The notes under the pieces: model-generated
The model's input: only the letters and a program-made list of their open reading frames with translations
Databases searched by the model: none
What the model was told of the DNA's origin: nothing
Translations under genes and position numbers: made by a program
Shown here: piece by piece, positions 25,405 to 34,483 of the stretch
Layout of the letters: each line of letters opens with the position of its first letter
How positions within the stretch are numbered: position 1 is the first letter of the stretch
NCBI GenBank assembly: GCA_964508135.1
Contig: CAZDSU010000025.1
Span: 19,606-83,605, forward strand
Length of the DNA: 64,000 nucleotides
Direction of reading: 5' to 3'
Source: UBA6168 sp964508135
GTDB lineage: Bacteria > Bacteroidota > Bacteroidia > Chitinophagales > Saprospiraceae

Positions 25405-28350
25405 ATGAAATCCTTCATCGAAGCCCAATTCCCCGTCGCCAAAGTCTCCAAGGAAAGCTACAAGGAGCGCATGGCAAACGTCGGGCAGACCCTCACCGGC
25501 CTCGGCAAATGGTGGGGGCGCAAACCCCTCGTGCTCGTGCGGGCCACCATCCTCGGCCTGCTCATGCCCGCCTCCGGCGACCCCGTGCGGGATAGAGAGA
25601 TTTTCCTGAAACTCATGGCCATGGACGACGATGGGCTTTGGCAGCGCCGCTACAAAACCCTCTCCGTCAAAGACTTGTATGACAAATGCACCCCCGAAGA
25701 CCGGGACGAATATTTTGAAGGTGGCAGTGGCTCCTCCCCCTCCTTGGGAGGGGGCCGGGGGGAGGCCAAATGGAAAAAAGGCGTCTCCCCCGCCGAAAAA
25801 GACGCCCTCCAAAAGAAAGTCTTCCTCACCCTCAGCTACGACGAAAAGCTCCTCCTCTGCCAGCGGCCCGAACACCTCGACAACCTGACCGAAGATGCCT
25901 GGGCCGACATCAACGCCTACCTCGGTACCGATGCCCATGCGCTGCCCGAACTCGTGGCGCAGCTCGGCCAGCGGCAGTTCGGACGGGTACCCAGGGTAGG
26001 GGATGCCTTCTGCGGCGGCGGCTCCATCCCCTTCGAAGCGGCTCGGCTCGGCTGCGAAGCTTATGGCTCCGACCTCAACCCCGTGGCGGCCCTCCTCACC
26101 TGGGCTGCCCTCCATATCGTGGGCGGCGGCGAGGAAGTGGTGGAACAGGTGAAAAAAGCACAGCAGGAAGTTTACAATGCCGTGGATGCCCAAATCACCC
26201 ACTGGGGCATCGAGCACAACGAAAAGGGCTGGCGGGCCGACGCCTACCTCTACTGCGTGGAGGCCCGTGACCCGCAGAGCGGCTACCTCGTGCCCCTCGC
26301 CCCCTCGTGGGTCATCGGCGAAAAGACGAAGTGCATTGCGAAGCTGGTAAAAAACGACGCTGAAAAGCGCTACGACCTCGAAATACACAGCGGCGTGAGC
26401 GACGCTGAAATGGCCGCCGCCAAAGCCGCTGGCACCGTGCAGGGCAATGCCCTCGTGAACCCCGACAACCCCGACGAGCGCACTCCCATGGGCACGCTGC
26501 GGGGGCAGCATGGCCTGCGCCTCTGGGAAAACGACGACATCACGCCCCGCCCCGACGACGTGTTCCAGGAGCGGCTCTACTGCATCCGTTACGTGCAGAC
26601 CTACTACCTGAACGCCGCTGGCGAGGAAGTGACCCTACGACCCGGCAACCCCGTGCCGGAGCACGTGAAACTCCTTACCCGCAAGCACTACTGCACCCCC
26701 GATGCCGCCGACCTCCAACGGGAAACCAAAGTGCTGGCCCTGCTGCGTGAGCGCTTCCACGAATGGCAGGAGAAGGGGTATATTCCTTCCGCAAAAATCC
26801 CGGACGACGGCGACAAAACCGAAGAACCCCGCCGAAACAGGGGCTGGGCGTTCTGGCATCAGTTGTTTAATCCGAGGCAGTTGTTGATAAATGGGCTGTT
26901 TTCTGAAATGTCTGTGAAGTTGGCATCCAAAGACATCCAGCCATACCTTATTTTAGGAGTAGGTAAACTTGCGAATTGGAACTCTAAACTTATTCAGTAT
27001 GGAGTTGGAGGTTCAAGGTCTTCCTTTTCACAGTCCTTTTCTAATCAGGCTCTTAATACAATGTACGATGGTGGAGCAAAAGGATTAGACCAACTTGTGG
27101 GCAGTTGGAAATATGAAATAGAGAATGAGAAAGTTATTAACCCGAAATCAAAAATTACCTTGAATGATGCAAGGTCTTTGAGTGATGAAAATGAGTTTTG
27201 GATAACCGACCCACCCTACGCCGATGCCGTAAACTACCATGAACTTGCTGATTTTTTCCTCGCTTGGTACGAAAAGCATATCCCCCGCCTTTTCCCCACT
27301 TGGTACACCGAGAGCCGTAAAGCCCTCGCCATCCGGGGCAGTGAGCGGGACTTCCGCCTCGGCATGGTGGACGCCTACCGCAACCTAGCCAACCACATGC
27401 CCGACAACGGGGCGCAGGTGGTCATGTTCACCCACCAGAGCAGCGCCGTCTGGGCCGATTTGGCGCTCATCCTCTGGGCGGCGGGCCTGCAAGTGAGCGC
27501 CGCCTGGACCATCCAGACCGAGACCAGCTCCGCCCTCAAGACCGGCAACTACGTGCAGGGCACGGTCATCATGGTGCTGCGCAAACAGGTGAGCGACGAG
27601 GTGGGCTTCCTCTTCGACATCCAGGCCGACGTGGAGCAGGGCGTGCGGGAGCAACTGCGCTACATGACCGAGATAGAAGACCGGGATGACCCCAATTTCG
27701 AGGATACCGACTACCAGCTCGCCGCCTACGCCGCCGCCCTGCGGGAGCTGACCCGCTACCGCCGCATCGAGGACATTGACATCCAGTACGAACTCACCCG
27801 GGAGCGCCGCAGCGGTGACCAGAGCGAAATCGAAAAAATCATCGAAAGCGCCGTGCGGGTGGCCATGGACTACCTCGTGCCGCCCGGCTTCGACCAGGGC
27901 CTCTGGCGCAGCCTCACCCCAGAGGAGCGTTTCTACATCAAAGGACTGGAGGTGCAGAGCCACGGTGAGCACCGCAGCGGCGTCTATCAGGAAATGGCAC
28001 GGGGCTACGGCCTGCGGGACTACCGCCTCTTCCTCCGCAGCGACAAGGCCAACGAGACCCGCCTGATGACCGCCATTGAGTTCGGCAACAAGGAACTGAA
28101 ACAGGAGGGCTTCGGGCAGTCGCTGCTGCGCCAGGTGCTGTTCGCCATCCGCCTCACCCACACCGAGGACAATCCCCGGCCCGGCCGCCAGTGGTTCTAC
28201 GCCGAGCTGCCTGATTATTGGAACAACCGCCAGCGCATCCTCCACCTGCTGCGCTACCTCGAAACCCGCTGCGAGGGCATCGAGCATTGGCAGGAAGACG
28301 TGGCGGCAGCGAGGGTGCTGCGGGGGTTTGTGGAGAATGATAGTGTGTAG
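25405..28350 (+). CDS. DUF1156 DNA (adenine) methyltransferase of a predicted anti-phage system
   Basis: The 981-residue protein starts with the DUF1156 region (GKWWGRKPLVLVRATILG), then AdoMet motif I as FCGGGSIPFEAARLG (~203-217) and catalytic motif IV as DPPYADAVNYHELADFFLAW (~604-623), as in N6-adenine methyltransferases. It should mark host DNA so that the DUF499/helicase machinery spares it (inference from family). Repeat B (25734-25767) is read in frame near residues 110-121. Bases ~26870-27205, just before the DPPY motif, are 33-42% G+C on sampled lines against 67-73% outside, a clear foreign patch in the probable target-recognition part. Confidence 0.85.
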   Translation: MKSFIEAQFPVAKVSKESYKERMANVGQTLTGLGKWWGRKPLVLVRATILGLLMPASGDPVRDREIFLKLMAMDDDGLWQRRYKTLSVKDLYDKCTPEDRDEYFEGGSGSSPSLGGGRGEAKWKKGVSPAEKDALQKKVFLTLSYDEKLLLCQRPEHLDNLTEDAWADINAYLGTDAHALPELVAQLGQRQFGRVPRVGDAFCGGGSIPFEAARLGCEAYGSDLNPVAALLTWAALHIVGGGEEVVEQVKKAQQEVYNAVDAQITHWGIEHNEKGWRADAYLYCVEARDPQSGYLVPLAPSWVIGEKTKCIAKLVKNDAEKRYDLEIHSGVSDAEMAAAKAAGTVQGNALVNPDNPDERTPMGTLRGQHGLRLWENDDITPRPDDVFQERLYCIRYVQTYYLNAAGEEVTLRPGNPVPEHVKLLTRKHYCTPDAADLQRETKVLALLRERFHEWQEKGYIPSAKIPDDGDKTEEPRRNRGWAFWHQLFNPRQLLINGLFSEMSVKLASKDIQPYLILGVGKLANWNSKLIQYGVGGSRSSFSQSFSNQALNTMYDGGAKGLDQLVGSWKYEIENEKVINPKSKITLNDARSLSDENEFWITDPPYADAVNYHELADFFLAWYEKHIPRLFPTWYTESRKALAIRGSERDFRLGMVDAYRNLANHMPDNGAQVVMFTHQSSAVWADLALILWAAGLQVSAAWTIQTETSSALKTGNYVQGTVIMVLRKQVSDEVGFLFDIQADVEQGVREQLRYMTEIEDRDDPNFEDTDYQLAAYAAALRELTRYRRIEDIDIQYELTRERRSGDQSEIEKIIESAVRVAMDYLVPPGFDQGLWRSLTPEERFYIKGLEVQSHGEHRSGVYQEMARGYGLRDYRLFLRSDKANETRLMTAIEFGNKELKQEGFGQSLLRQVLFAIRLTHTEDNPRPGRQWFYAELPDYWNNRQRILHLLRYLETRCEGIEHWQEDVAAARVLRGFVENDSV
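25734..25767 (+). repeat. GC-rich palindromic repeat B, in frame inside the DUF1156 gene
   Basis: A 34-base unit almost identical to 491-525 (CTCCCCCTCC, centre TTGGGA, then GGGGCCGGGGGGAGGCC). It adds about 11 residues (SSPSLGGGRGE) to a loop of the methyltransferase. Confidence 0.8.
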
Positions 28351-28435
28351 GAATGGTGAATAGGTGCTTCAATTTTAAAAAATAAAAATTTCTTTTCTTT
28401 TGCTAAAAAAATAAACTTTAGCACGGTTTTACGTT

Positions 28436-28443
28436 TACATTTG
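28436..28443 (+). promoter_or_regulatory. Candidate -7 element for rloAB
   Basis: TACATTTG matches the Bacteroidota -7 consensus TAnnTTTG and lies 28 bases before the RloA start, inside an AT-rich spacer (28351-28470) that interrupts the GC-rich operon. No good -33 TTG is found at the expected distance, so the call is weak. A palindrome TGAGAAATATTCTCA (28442-28456) overlaps it and might bind a regulator. Confidence 0.35.
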
Positions 28444-28470
28444 AGAAATATTCTCAAAAAGAGTCAAAAA

Positions 28471-29781
28471 ATGCTACTCGAATTCACTATCGGCAATTTT
28501 CTCTCTTTCAAAGAACCTGTCACCCTGAACCTGGAAACCTCCTCCATCTCCGATTTCCAGGAGAACAGTTTCAGCCAAGGGAAGCACAGTCTTTTAAAGA
28601 GCGCTGCCATTTATGGTGCCAATGCCAGCGGCAAGTCCAACCTCGTCCATGCCATTTCCGAAATGCGCAACATCGTGAAGACCTCCGCCAAGATGTCTTC
28701 CACAGATGTGTTCAGTGTTACGCCCTTCCTGCTCGATACGGACACGTCGACCAAGCCCTGCTTTTTCGAAATCCTGTTCCTGTTGGACGACCTGCGGTAT
28801 CGCTACGGTTTTGAAATCTCGCCCTCGAAGGTTCATACCGAATGGCTTTATCAGGCCAAGGCGCAGGCGGAAAAGCCGCTGTTCATCCGTGATGGCGATG
28901 CCATCGAGGTGTCCCCAAAGTTCCCGGAGGGCAAGAGCCTGGCGGAAAAGACCCGTGACAATGCGCTGTTCCTGGCAGTCTGCGACCAGTTCAACGGGGC
29001 CATTTCCGCCAAAATCGTCCAGTGGTTCACCAACTGCAACACGATTTCCGGCCTGAGCCACGAGAACTACCGGGGCGTCACCTTCAAGATGTTGAACGAT
29101 GAAGCCTGCCGCCCGGCCATGCTCGATTTTTTGGAAAAACTGGATTTGGGGTTCAAAGAGGTGCAGGTAGCAGAGGAGGATTTCAGCCCGGAAAGGCTGC
29201 CTGAAAACATTTCGCTGGCCATGCGCTTGCGGCTTTCGTCCGACCTAAAGGGCAAAAAGATGTTGAGCTTCAAGGCCGTCCATGATTTGTACAGTCCGGC
29301 TGGGGAGATGGTAGGCAAAAAGGAATTCGACCTTGATACGCAGGAGTCTTCCGGCACCAACAAAGTCTTCGATTTGCTCGGCCCGTTCTTCGATACCCTG
29401 CTGTCGGGCAGGGTGCTCGTGGTGGATGAGTTGGACGCCAAGCTACACCCGCTGCTTACCAAGGCGTTGGTTTCCCTGTTCAATTCGACGGAGACGAACC
29501 CGCTGAACGCCCAGCTCATTTTTGCCACGCACGATACGAACCTGCTCACCTACGGCAATTTTCGGCGGGACCAGATTTACTTCGTGGAAAAGGACAGACA
29601 AGGGGCGAGCAATCTTTACTCCCTCGTCGAGTACAAAGAGGAAGGGGGGACTACCGTGCGCAAGGATCGTTCTTTCGAGAAGGATTATGTGCAGGGGCGG
29701 TATGGCGCTATTCCTTATTTAGGTGACTTTTCAAAACTCTTTCATGCATGGCAAGAACAGAAAAAGTCCCTAACGAGCTAA
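28471..29781 (+). CDS. RloA/AbiLi-type AAA ATPase
   Basis: The start at ATG 28471 (MLLEFTIGNFLSFKEPVTL) is the classic beginning of RloA/AAA_21 ATPases; the frame could be extended to a TTG at 28441. Walker A is GANASGKSN, Walker B is VLVVDELDAKLHPLL and the switch is FATHDTNLL. RloA with RloB resembles the AbiLi/AbiLii abortive-infection pair, in which an ATPase works with a TOPRIM-like nuclease. The next gene starts inside this one (29748), confirming coupling. The pair separates the DUF1156 gene from its helicase partner, so it appears to be a nested defence cassette. Confidence 0.8.
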   Translation: MLLEFTIGNFLSFKEPVTLNLETSSISDFQENSFSQGKHSLLKSAAIYGANASGKSNLVHAISEMRNIVKTSAKMSSTDVFSVTPFLLDTDTSTKPCFFEILFLLDDLRYRYGFEISPSKVHTEWLYQAKAQAEKPLFIRDGDAIEVSPKFPEGKSLAEKTRDNALFLAVCDQFNGAISAKIVQWFTNCNTISGLSHENYRGVTFKMLNDEACRPAMLDFLEKLDLGFKEVQVAEEDFSPERLPENISLAMRLRLSSDLKGKKMLSFKAVHDLYSPAGEMVGKKEFDLDTQESSGTNKVFDLLGPFFDTLLSGRVLVVDELDAKLHPLLTKALVSLFNSTETNPLNAQLIFATHDTNLLTYGNFRRDQIYFVEKDRQGASNLYSLVEYKEEGGTTVRKDRSFEKDYVQGRYGAIPYLGDFSKLFHAWQEQKKSLTS

Positions 29782-30449
29782 AGAAACGGCTGCAACGCCA
29801 AGAGCATAGGAGACGGGAAGAAATACGGTCAAAGCGACTGTATTTCCTCATCGTCTGTGAGGGGGAGAAGACGGAACCGCTTTATTTTGAAGCGCTTAAA
29901 AAAGACCTTCCCAAGGGCATTCTGGAAAATGCGGTCATCGAAATCGAAGGGGAAGGAAAGAATACCCTCAGCTTGATAGAAAGCGTGGCGAAAATCAGGG
30001 AACGCCGGGAAGCCGAGTCGGGCCGCAGCTATGACCAGACCTGGGCGGTTTTCGATAGGGATAGTTTTTTGCCACAGAATTTCAACAATGCCATTTTCAA
30101 GGCAAGGCAAGCGCAACCCGAGATAAAATGTGCATGGTCAAACGAGGCTTTCGAGCTTTGGTACTTGCTGCATTTTGAGTTTTATCAAGATGCTGCTTCA
30201 CGCCGCTTTTACCAAGAACGGCTTGAACAAGCTGTTGCCCGTCGAACAGGCAAGGCTTACCGCTATCAGAAAAACGACCCCAATATGTACCATTTGCTAA
30301 AGGAGCATGGCAATCAACAGCAAGCCATGGAATGGGCAGAGAGCCTCGAACAATGGCATCATGGCGAGAACTTCGCCGACCACAATCCCTGCACTTTGGT
30401 TTACAGGCTCATCAAAGCATTGACCAGCCCTGAAAACGGAACAACATGA
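29748..30449 (+). CDS. RloB-family protein (TOPRIM-like)
   Basis: A 233-residue protein with the RloB pattern: YFLIVCEGEKTEPLYFEAL (Glu of the TOPRIM-like fold), WAVFDRDSF (Asp-x-Asp), and SNEAFELWYLLHFEF. It starts 34 bases before the RloA stop and its own stop overlaps the helicase ATG by ATGA (30446-30449). Expected to act as the nuclease partner of the RloA ATPase. A very basic N-terminus (KKRLQRQEHRRREEIRSKR) could contact nucleic acid. Confidence 0.8.
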   Translation: MARTEKVPNELKKRLQRQEHRRREEIRSKRLYFLIVCEGEKTEPLYFEALKKDLPKGILENAVIEIEGEGKNTLSLIESVAKIRERREAESGRSYDQTWAVFDRDSFLPQNFNNAIFKARQAQPEIKCAWSNEAFELWYLLHFEFYQDAASRRFYQERLEQAVARRTGKAYRYQKNDPNMYHLLKEHGNQQQAMEWAESLEQWHHGENFADHNPCTLVYRLIKALTSPENGTT

Positions 30450-33163
30450 TAAACCGCTTTTCTTCCCGCCGTCAGCAAATACATGAGACATTTCTAAACA
30501 ACCGTCTCCATGGGGCTAAGTCTTATGACCGAATAGCTGGCTATTTCAGTTCATCCATTTTGGAAGTGGCAGGCGAGGCATTGGAAGGCATGGAGGGCAA
30601 AATCCGCATTATTTGCAATTCCGACCTCGACATCCGGGACGTGGAGACTGCCAAGGCCGCCGAAATCGCCATCCGAAAGGAATGGTGCGCTGGCATTGAG
30701 GACAAATACGGGGAAAATGGCCATCCCCGTTTTGCCAAACTTTACCAATTGCTGAGGTCTGAAAAATTGGAAGTGAGGGTTTTGCCCTCTTCTCTTTTTG
30801 GTTTGATTCACGGGAAAGCTGGCGTGATTGCCATGAACGACGGTTCGAAAACGGCTTTCATGGGCAGCGCCAACGAAACGTACAGCGGTTGGAAGTTGAA
30901 CTACGAACTCGTTTGGGAAGATAACTCGGAAGAAGCTGTAAGTTGGGTACAGGAAGAGTTCAACGACCTTTGGAACCACCCAAAAGCGACCAAGCTTTCG
31001 GAGTTTGTCATCGAGGACATTGGTAGGATTTCGAGGCGTTACGTGCTTTCGTTTGAAGAATGGCTCCGAAAAAAAGAACCGGCAGGTGCCATCGTGGAGA
31101 CGCCTGTTTACCGTAAGGAGTACGGGCTTTGGGCACACCAGAAGTATTTCGTGAAACTGGCATTCGAAGACCATGTTTCCGGTCGTGGAGCACGCTATGT
31201 GCTGGCAGACATGGTAGGCTTGGGAAAAACTATTCAACTGGCGCTTTCTGCGCAACTAATGGCGCTTCAAGGAGAAAAACCCGTGCTAATCATTGCCCCC
31301 AAAACCCTCCTCTGGCAATGGCAGGATGAGATGTTGACCCTGCTCGACATGCCCTCCGCCGTCTGGGATGGTAAACAATGGGTGGATGAGAACGGCTATA
31401 AATACCCAGTCGCCGGGCCGGAAGGCATCCGAAAATGCCCCCGCAGGGTAGGAGTAATCAGCCAAGGTTTGATAGTGCGTGGCGGCGAGGTAGCAAAACA
31501 CCTGCTGGCCGGAAGTTACGAATGTGTGGTGGTTGATGAGTGCCACCGTGCCAGGCGTCGCAATCTGAAAGCAGATGGGGACAACGAACCACCAGACCCC
31601 AACAACCTCATGCGGTTTCTGCACGAAATAGCGTATCGTACCAAAAGCCTTTTATTGGCAACTGCTACGCCTGTGCAGCTTTATCCGATTGAAGCGTATG
31701 ACTTGCTGGACATATTGAGCCGGGGCAATGACCATGTGCTGGGGAACGATTTCTCTATGTGGCGCAGGATTGGCAACCGGAAAAAGGTGCTGGATCTTAT
31801 TTTGGGCAGAGAGGAACCACCCACTGGTTTTGACGAAACTTGGGAATGGATAAGGAACCCATTGCCTGCTGCCCGTGAAAATGACCAGCTATTCGGCTCG
31901 CTTCGTAGGAGGATGGACATGTCGGACAAGGATGCCGTTTTGGAAGGCAATAAAATTGACCAGATTTCACCGATAGACAAACGGCGAGTTGAGCGCCTTG
32001 CGGTAGATTTTTTCCAGCAGCACAATCCTTTCATCCGCCATATCATCCGCCGAACCCGTACCTACTTGGAAAATACGCTTGACCCGGAAACCAACGAGCC
32101 GTACCTCAAGCCCGTCAGGGTGCAGTTGTTCGGGGAAAGCGACAAGGAAGCTATTCAATTGCCGGGCTACTTGGAAGATGCTTACCAAGCTGCTGAAGAA
32201 TTTTGCCGGGAACTAAGTGAACGGATGCGTTCCGCAGGATTTATGCGCACCATGCTTTTGCGGCGTATTGGCAGCTCCATCGAAGCTGGAAAAAATACAG
32301 CCATCAAGATGTTGGGCGGGCTTATGCAGGAAGATGAAGGGGAAGAAGAGGATGACACTGACGAGGAAACACAAGAGGTCAAGCAGTCCACTTCCAATAT
32401 CGCCAAAACGCTGACCGATAAAGAAAGGGCTGTTTTGCTACGGCTCATCGGTGCGCTGGAAAAGCACAAAGACAAAGACCCAAAATTTTTCGAACTCAAG
32501 CGGTACCTGCTGGAAAAACGATGGCTGGACATGGGTTGCATTATTTTTTCCCAATACTACGATACGGTCAAGTACATGGCTGACCAGCTTACCTTGGAAA
32601 TTCCTGCCGAGTCTATCGGTATCTATGCAGGAAGTAACAAGTCCGCCATTGTGAAAGGAGGGCGTTACATCCGTGCGACGAAAGAGGAGTTGAAGGCCAG
32701 CGTCAAAAAAGGCGAAATCCGCATCCTGTTTGGCACCGACGCTGCCAGCGAGGGACTGAACCTTCAGCGCCTTGGTACGCTGATCAACCTCGACCTTCCC
32801 TGGAACCCAACCCGCTTGGAACAAAGAAAGGGGCGCATCCAGCGCATCGGTCAAATCCGTGACACTGTCTTCGTGTACAACATGCGCTACAAAGGTTCTG
32901 TAGAAGACCGGGTTCATGAACTGTTGTCTTCCCGCCTTGAGCATATCTTCGACCTTTTCGGACAAATCCCTGATGTTCTAGAAGATGCTTGGGTGGAAAT
33001 TGCCGTAGGCGGCAAAGAAAAGGCACGAGAGATTATCAACGCATTACCGGAGCAACATCCATTCGAAATGAAGTATAACAGGATAGAGAAGGTAGATTTT
33101 GAATCTTGTTCAGAAGTGTTGAATGATATTGAAAGGCGAGAAATACTGCTGAAAAGTTGGTAA
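30446..33163 (+). CDS. PLD-SF2 helicase of a predicted anti-phage system
   Basis: The 905-residue protein joins a phospholipase D-like nuclease domain (HGKAGVIAMNDGSKTAFMGS with N-E following, ~120-142) to an SNF2-like SF2 helicase: Walker A ADMVGLGKT (~252-260), DEAH-box variant VVVDECHRAR (~353) and motifs V/VI GTDAASEGLNLQ and RLEQRKGRIQRIGQ. A single PLD motif suggests it dimerises to cut. With DUF499, DUF3780 and DUF1156 it completes the predicted defence set, probably as the nucleic-acid-processing effector. No terminator was identified directly after it. Confidence 0.85.
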   Translation: MINRFSSRRQQIHETFLNNRLHGAKSYDRIAGYFSSSILEVAGEALEGMEGKIRIICNSDLDIRDVETAKAAEIAIRKEWCAGIEDKYGENGHPRFAKLYQLLRSEKLEVRVLPSSLFGLIHGKAGVIAMNDGSKTAFMGSANETYSGWKLNYELVWEDNSEEAVSWVQEEFNDLWNHPKATKLSEFVIEDIGRISRRYVLSFEEWLRKKEPAGAIVETPVYRKEYGLWAHQKYFVKLAFEDHVSGRGARYVLADMVGLGKTIQLALSAQLMALQGEKPVLIIAPKTLLWQWQDEMLTLLDMPSAVWDGKQWVDENGYKYPVAGPEGIRKCPRRVGVISQGLIVRGGEVAKHLLAGSYECVVVDECHRARRRNLKADGDNEPPDPNNLMRFLHEIAYRTKSLLLATATPVQLYPIEAYDLLDILSRGNDHVLGNDFSMWRRIGNRKKVLDLILGREEPPTGFDETWEWIRNPLPAARENDQLFGSLRRRMDMSDKDAVLEGNKIDQISPIDKRRVERLAVDFFQQHNPFIRHIIRRTRTYLENTLDPETNEPYLKPVRVQLFGESDKEAIQLPGYLEDAYQAAEEFCRELSERMRSAGFMRTMLLRRIGSSIEAGKNTAIKMLGGLMQEDEGEEEDDTDEETQEVKQSTSNIAKTLTDKERAVLLRLIGALEKHKDKDPKFFELKRYLLEKRWLDMGCIIFSQYYDTVKYMADQLTLEIPAESIGIYAGSNKSAIVKGGRYIRATKEELKASVKKGEIRILFGTDAASEGLNLQRLGTLINLDLPWNPTRLEQRKGRIQRIGQIRDTVFVYNMRYKGSVEDRVHELLSSRLEHIFDLFGQIPDVLEDAWVEIAVGGKEKAREIINALPEQHPFEMKYNRIEKVDFESCSEVLNDIERREILLKSW

Positions 33164-33782
33164 GCATAACCACAGATAAAAGCCAACAAAAAGAGCCGCC
33201 CCGAAAGGCAGCCCTGAATTCGATTAACATTGTTAATCAAATAAATGACGTTCCAAAGATAGCAAAACCTCGCCATTTCATGCATTGAAAAACGGTATTT
33301 TCTGGTCGCTCTGCCCACTCCCTTTTTAGTAGGGCCTCCATTCCATTCTGGCAAGAATATCGTGCTCCACTTCGCTTGCGCCTTCGCTGAGGAGGGCGGG
33401 CGCAGCTTCGTTCCGCAATTCCCCGCCGCAGCTTTATGGTCTGGCCGCCACTCCGTTCTGGCGATGAGAGCTGTATTGCCTTCAATGAGGCTCCGCTGAG
33501 CTCTACCCACACTATCGCACCCCGCCCCGACGCACGGGGCTTCTGTTTGCGCCGTTCAGCCCACTTGCGCATTTTCAATGCTCCGCTGGCGCTCTTCCAT
33601 CAAAGCCGAATTTATAGTTTGGTGAAGCTCCGCAACATGACATCCAGCGGTATTTGCAGTTTGATTTGTTTTGGCATTTAAGGGGCTTTTGCGGCGTTTC
33701 GTCAGGCTTCCGCTTTGCTTGGTTGTGTTGTTTTTAGCTCGGTTTATTTTTAAAAATATTTTTACAATCATTTGATTTTCAG
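33164..33782. other. Gene-free spacer with degenerate repeats
   Basis: No convincing gene. On the minus strand the word GCCAGAAYGGARTGGMGGCC occurs twice (about 33328-33354 and 33436-33462), and several Arg/Ser-rich open frames on both strands are probably fortuitous. At 33231-33249 there is a copy of the TGTTAATCA-AATAAATGAC leader word that starts two genes further on, here followed by only five codons and a stop. Confidence 0.5.
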
Positions 33783-33813
33783 TTGTTTATGTCATTTTAT
33801 TGGCGTATCTTGT
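33783..33813 (+). promoter_or_regulatory. Bacteroidota-type promoter of the SLOG-like gene
   Basis: TTG at 33783, 20 bases, then TATCTTGT (33806-33813) fits the -33/-7 pattern. The start codon is at 33832, so the leader is short. About 65 bases here align with 34415-34480 upstream of the next gene. Confidence 0.6.
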
Positions 33814-33831
33814 AGGAGTTAATCAAAATAA

Positions 33832-34380
33832 ATGACACCACATCCAGTATCCCGCCCATCGTTGGCGCTTTCGTCTTTTTCTTCCTTTGGGGTGGGTGGC
33901 AGTCGCCGCCCTTCCCCTTGTTCTGGTGCCGCTGCCGCTGCTTTTGTTGCTTCATTGCGGGGTGCTGGCGTTCAGGCTTCCTCTGTTTTTACTTCCTGCG
34001 GTGCGGGTGCGCCGTCGCTGGTGGCGGCTGCCTTTCCCGGTTGCCAGTTTTTTAGTGCCGCTGCTCCCGCTTTTTGTGGTTTGGGCAGCCGTGCCTTTGC
34101 TGCCCGTGCCGCTTCGCTGGTGCGGGCTTTGGCGGCTTCGCCTTCCCCGCTTTGGGTTTGCTTTCCGGGTGGGGCTTGTCCGGCTGGTGTCGCTCCCCGC
34201 CGTTCCTGGGTTTCTTGCGGCTCTGGTTCTTGGTCCGAGTGCGCCCTTGCCGCTGGTTTGGGCGTCCCGGTGCTGGTGTTCCTTCCCGTTGGCGTCGTGC
34301 CTCCTTCGGGGTGGGGCAGTTGGTCAGGTTTGGGTGGTGGTTGGTGGTTTTTGCCTGCTTTTATTGTCCGTCTTTTTTGA
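33832..34380 (+). CDS. SLOG/DprA-like small protein, A-poor gene
   Basis: The 182-residue product has the pattern FGVGGSRRPSP (nucleotide-binding Gly-x-Gly-x-Arg type start), TSCGAGAPSLVAAAFPGCQFF, RAFAARAASLVRALA, VCFPGGACPAGVAPRRSW and SGSWSECALAAGLGVPVLVFLPVG, which I recognise as a SLOG/LOG-like Rossmann fold seen in small proteins of mobile elements. The coding strand almost avoids A between 33840 and 34370, giving Ala, Ser, Gly, Val, Pro and Cys-rich protein, unlike any neighbour. The ATG is part of the leader word AAATAAATGAC. Function unknown; nucleotide binding is inferred. Confidence 0.6.
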   Translation: MTPHPVSRPSLALSSFSSFGVGGSRRPSPCSGAAAAAFVASLRGAGVQASSVFTSCGAGAPSLVAAAFPGCQFFSAAAPAFCGLGSRAFAARAASLVRALAASPSPLWVCFPGGACPAGVAPRRSWVSCGSGSWSECALAAGLGVPVLVFLPVGVVPPSGWGSWSGLGGGWWFLPAFIVRLF

Positions 34381-34422
34381 TAATTTGAAGATAAAAAAAT
34401 GTCTTAAAATATTGATTATCAG

Positions 34423-34453
34423 TTGTTTAATTCAAAAATTCTGTTTATCTTTA
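34423..34453 (+). promoter_or_regulatory. Bacteroidota-type promoter, second copy
   Basis: TTG at 34423, 20 bases, then TATCTTTA (34446-34453), the same spacing as at 33783-33813. The words CAGTTGTTTA and TATCTT and the TTAATCA/AAATAAATGAC leader are shared between the two copies. Confidence 0.6.
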
Positions 34454-34483
34454 GGTATTGTTAATCACAAAATAAATGACAAA

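Noticed and set aside
25393..26511. 372-codon minus-strand open frame
   Set aside because: Lies wholly opposite the DUF1156 gene, which has clear motifs; long antisense frames are common in GC-rich genes.
28436..28456. Firm promoter/operator call for rloAB
   Set aside because: The -7 element is good but no -33 TTG lies at the right distance; kept only as a weak candidate.
33237..33681. Arg/Ser-rich frames on both strands
   Set aside because: Mutually overlapping, low-complexity and tied to small DNA repeats; no start or domain support.
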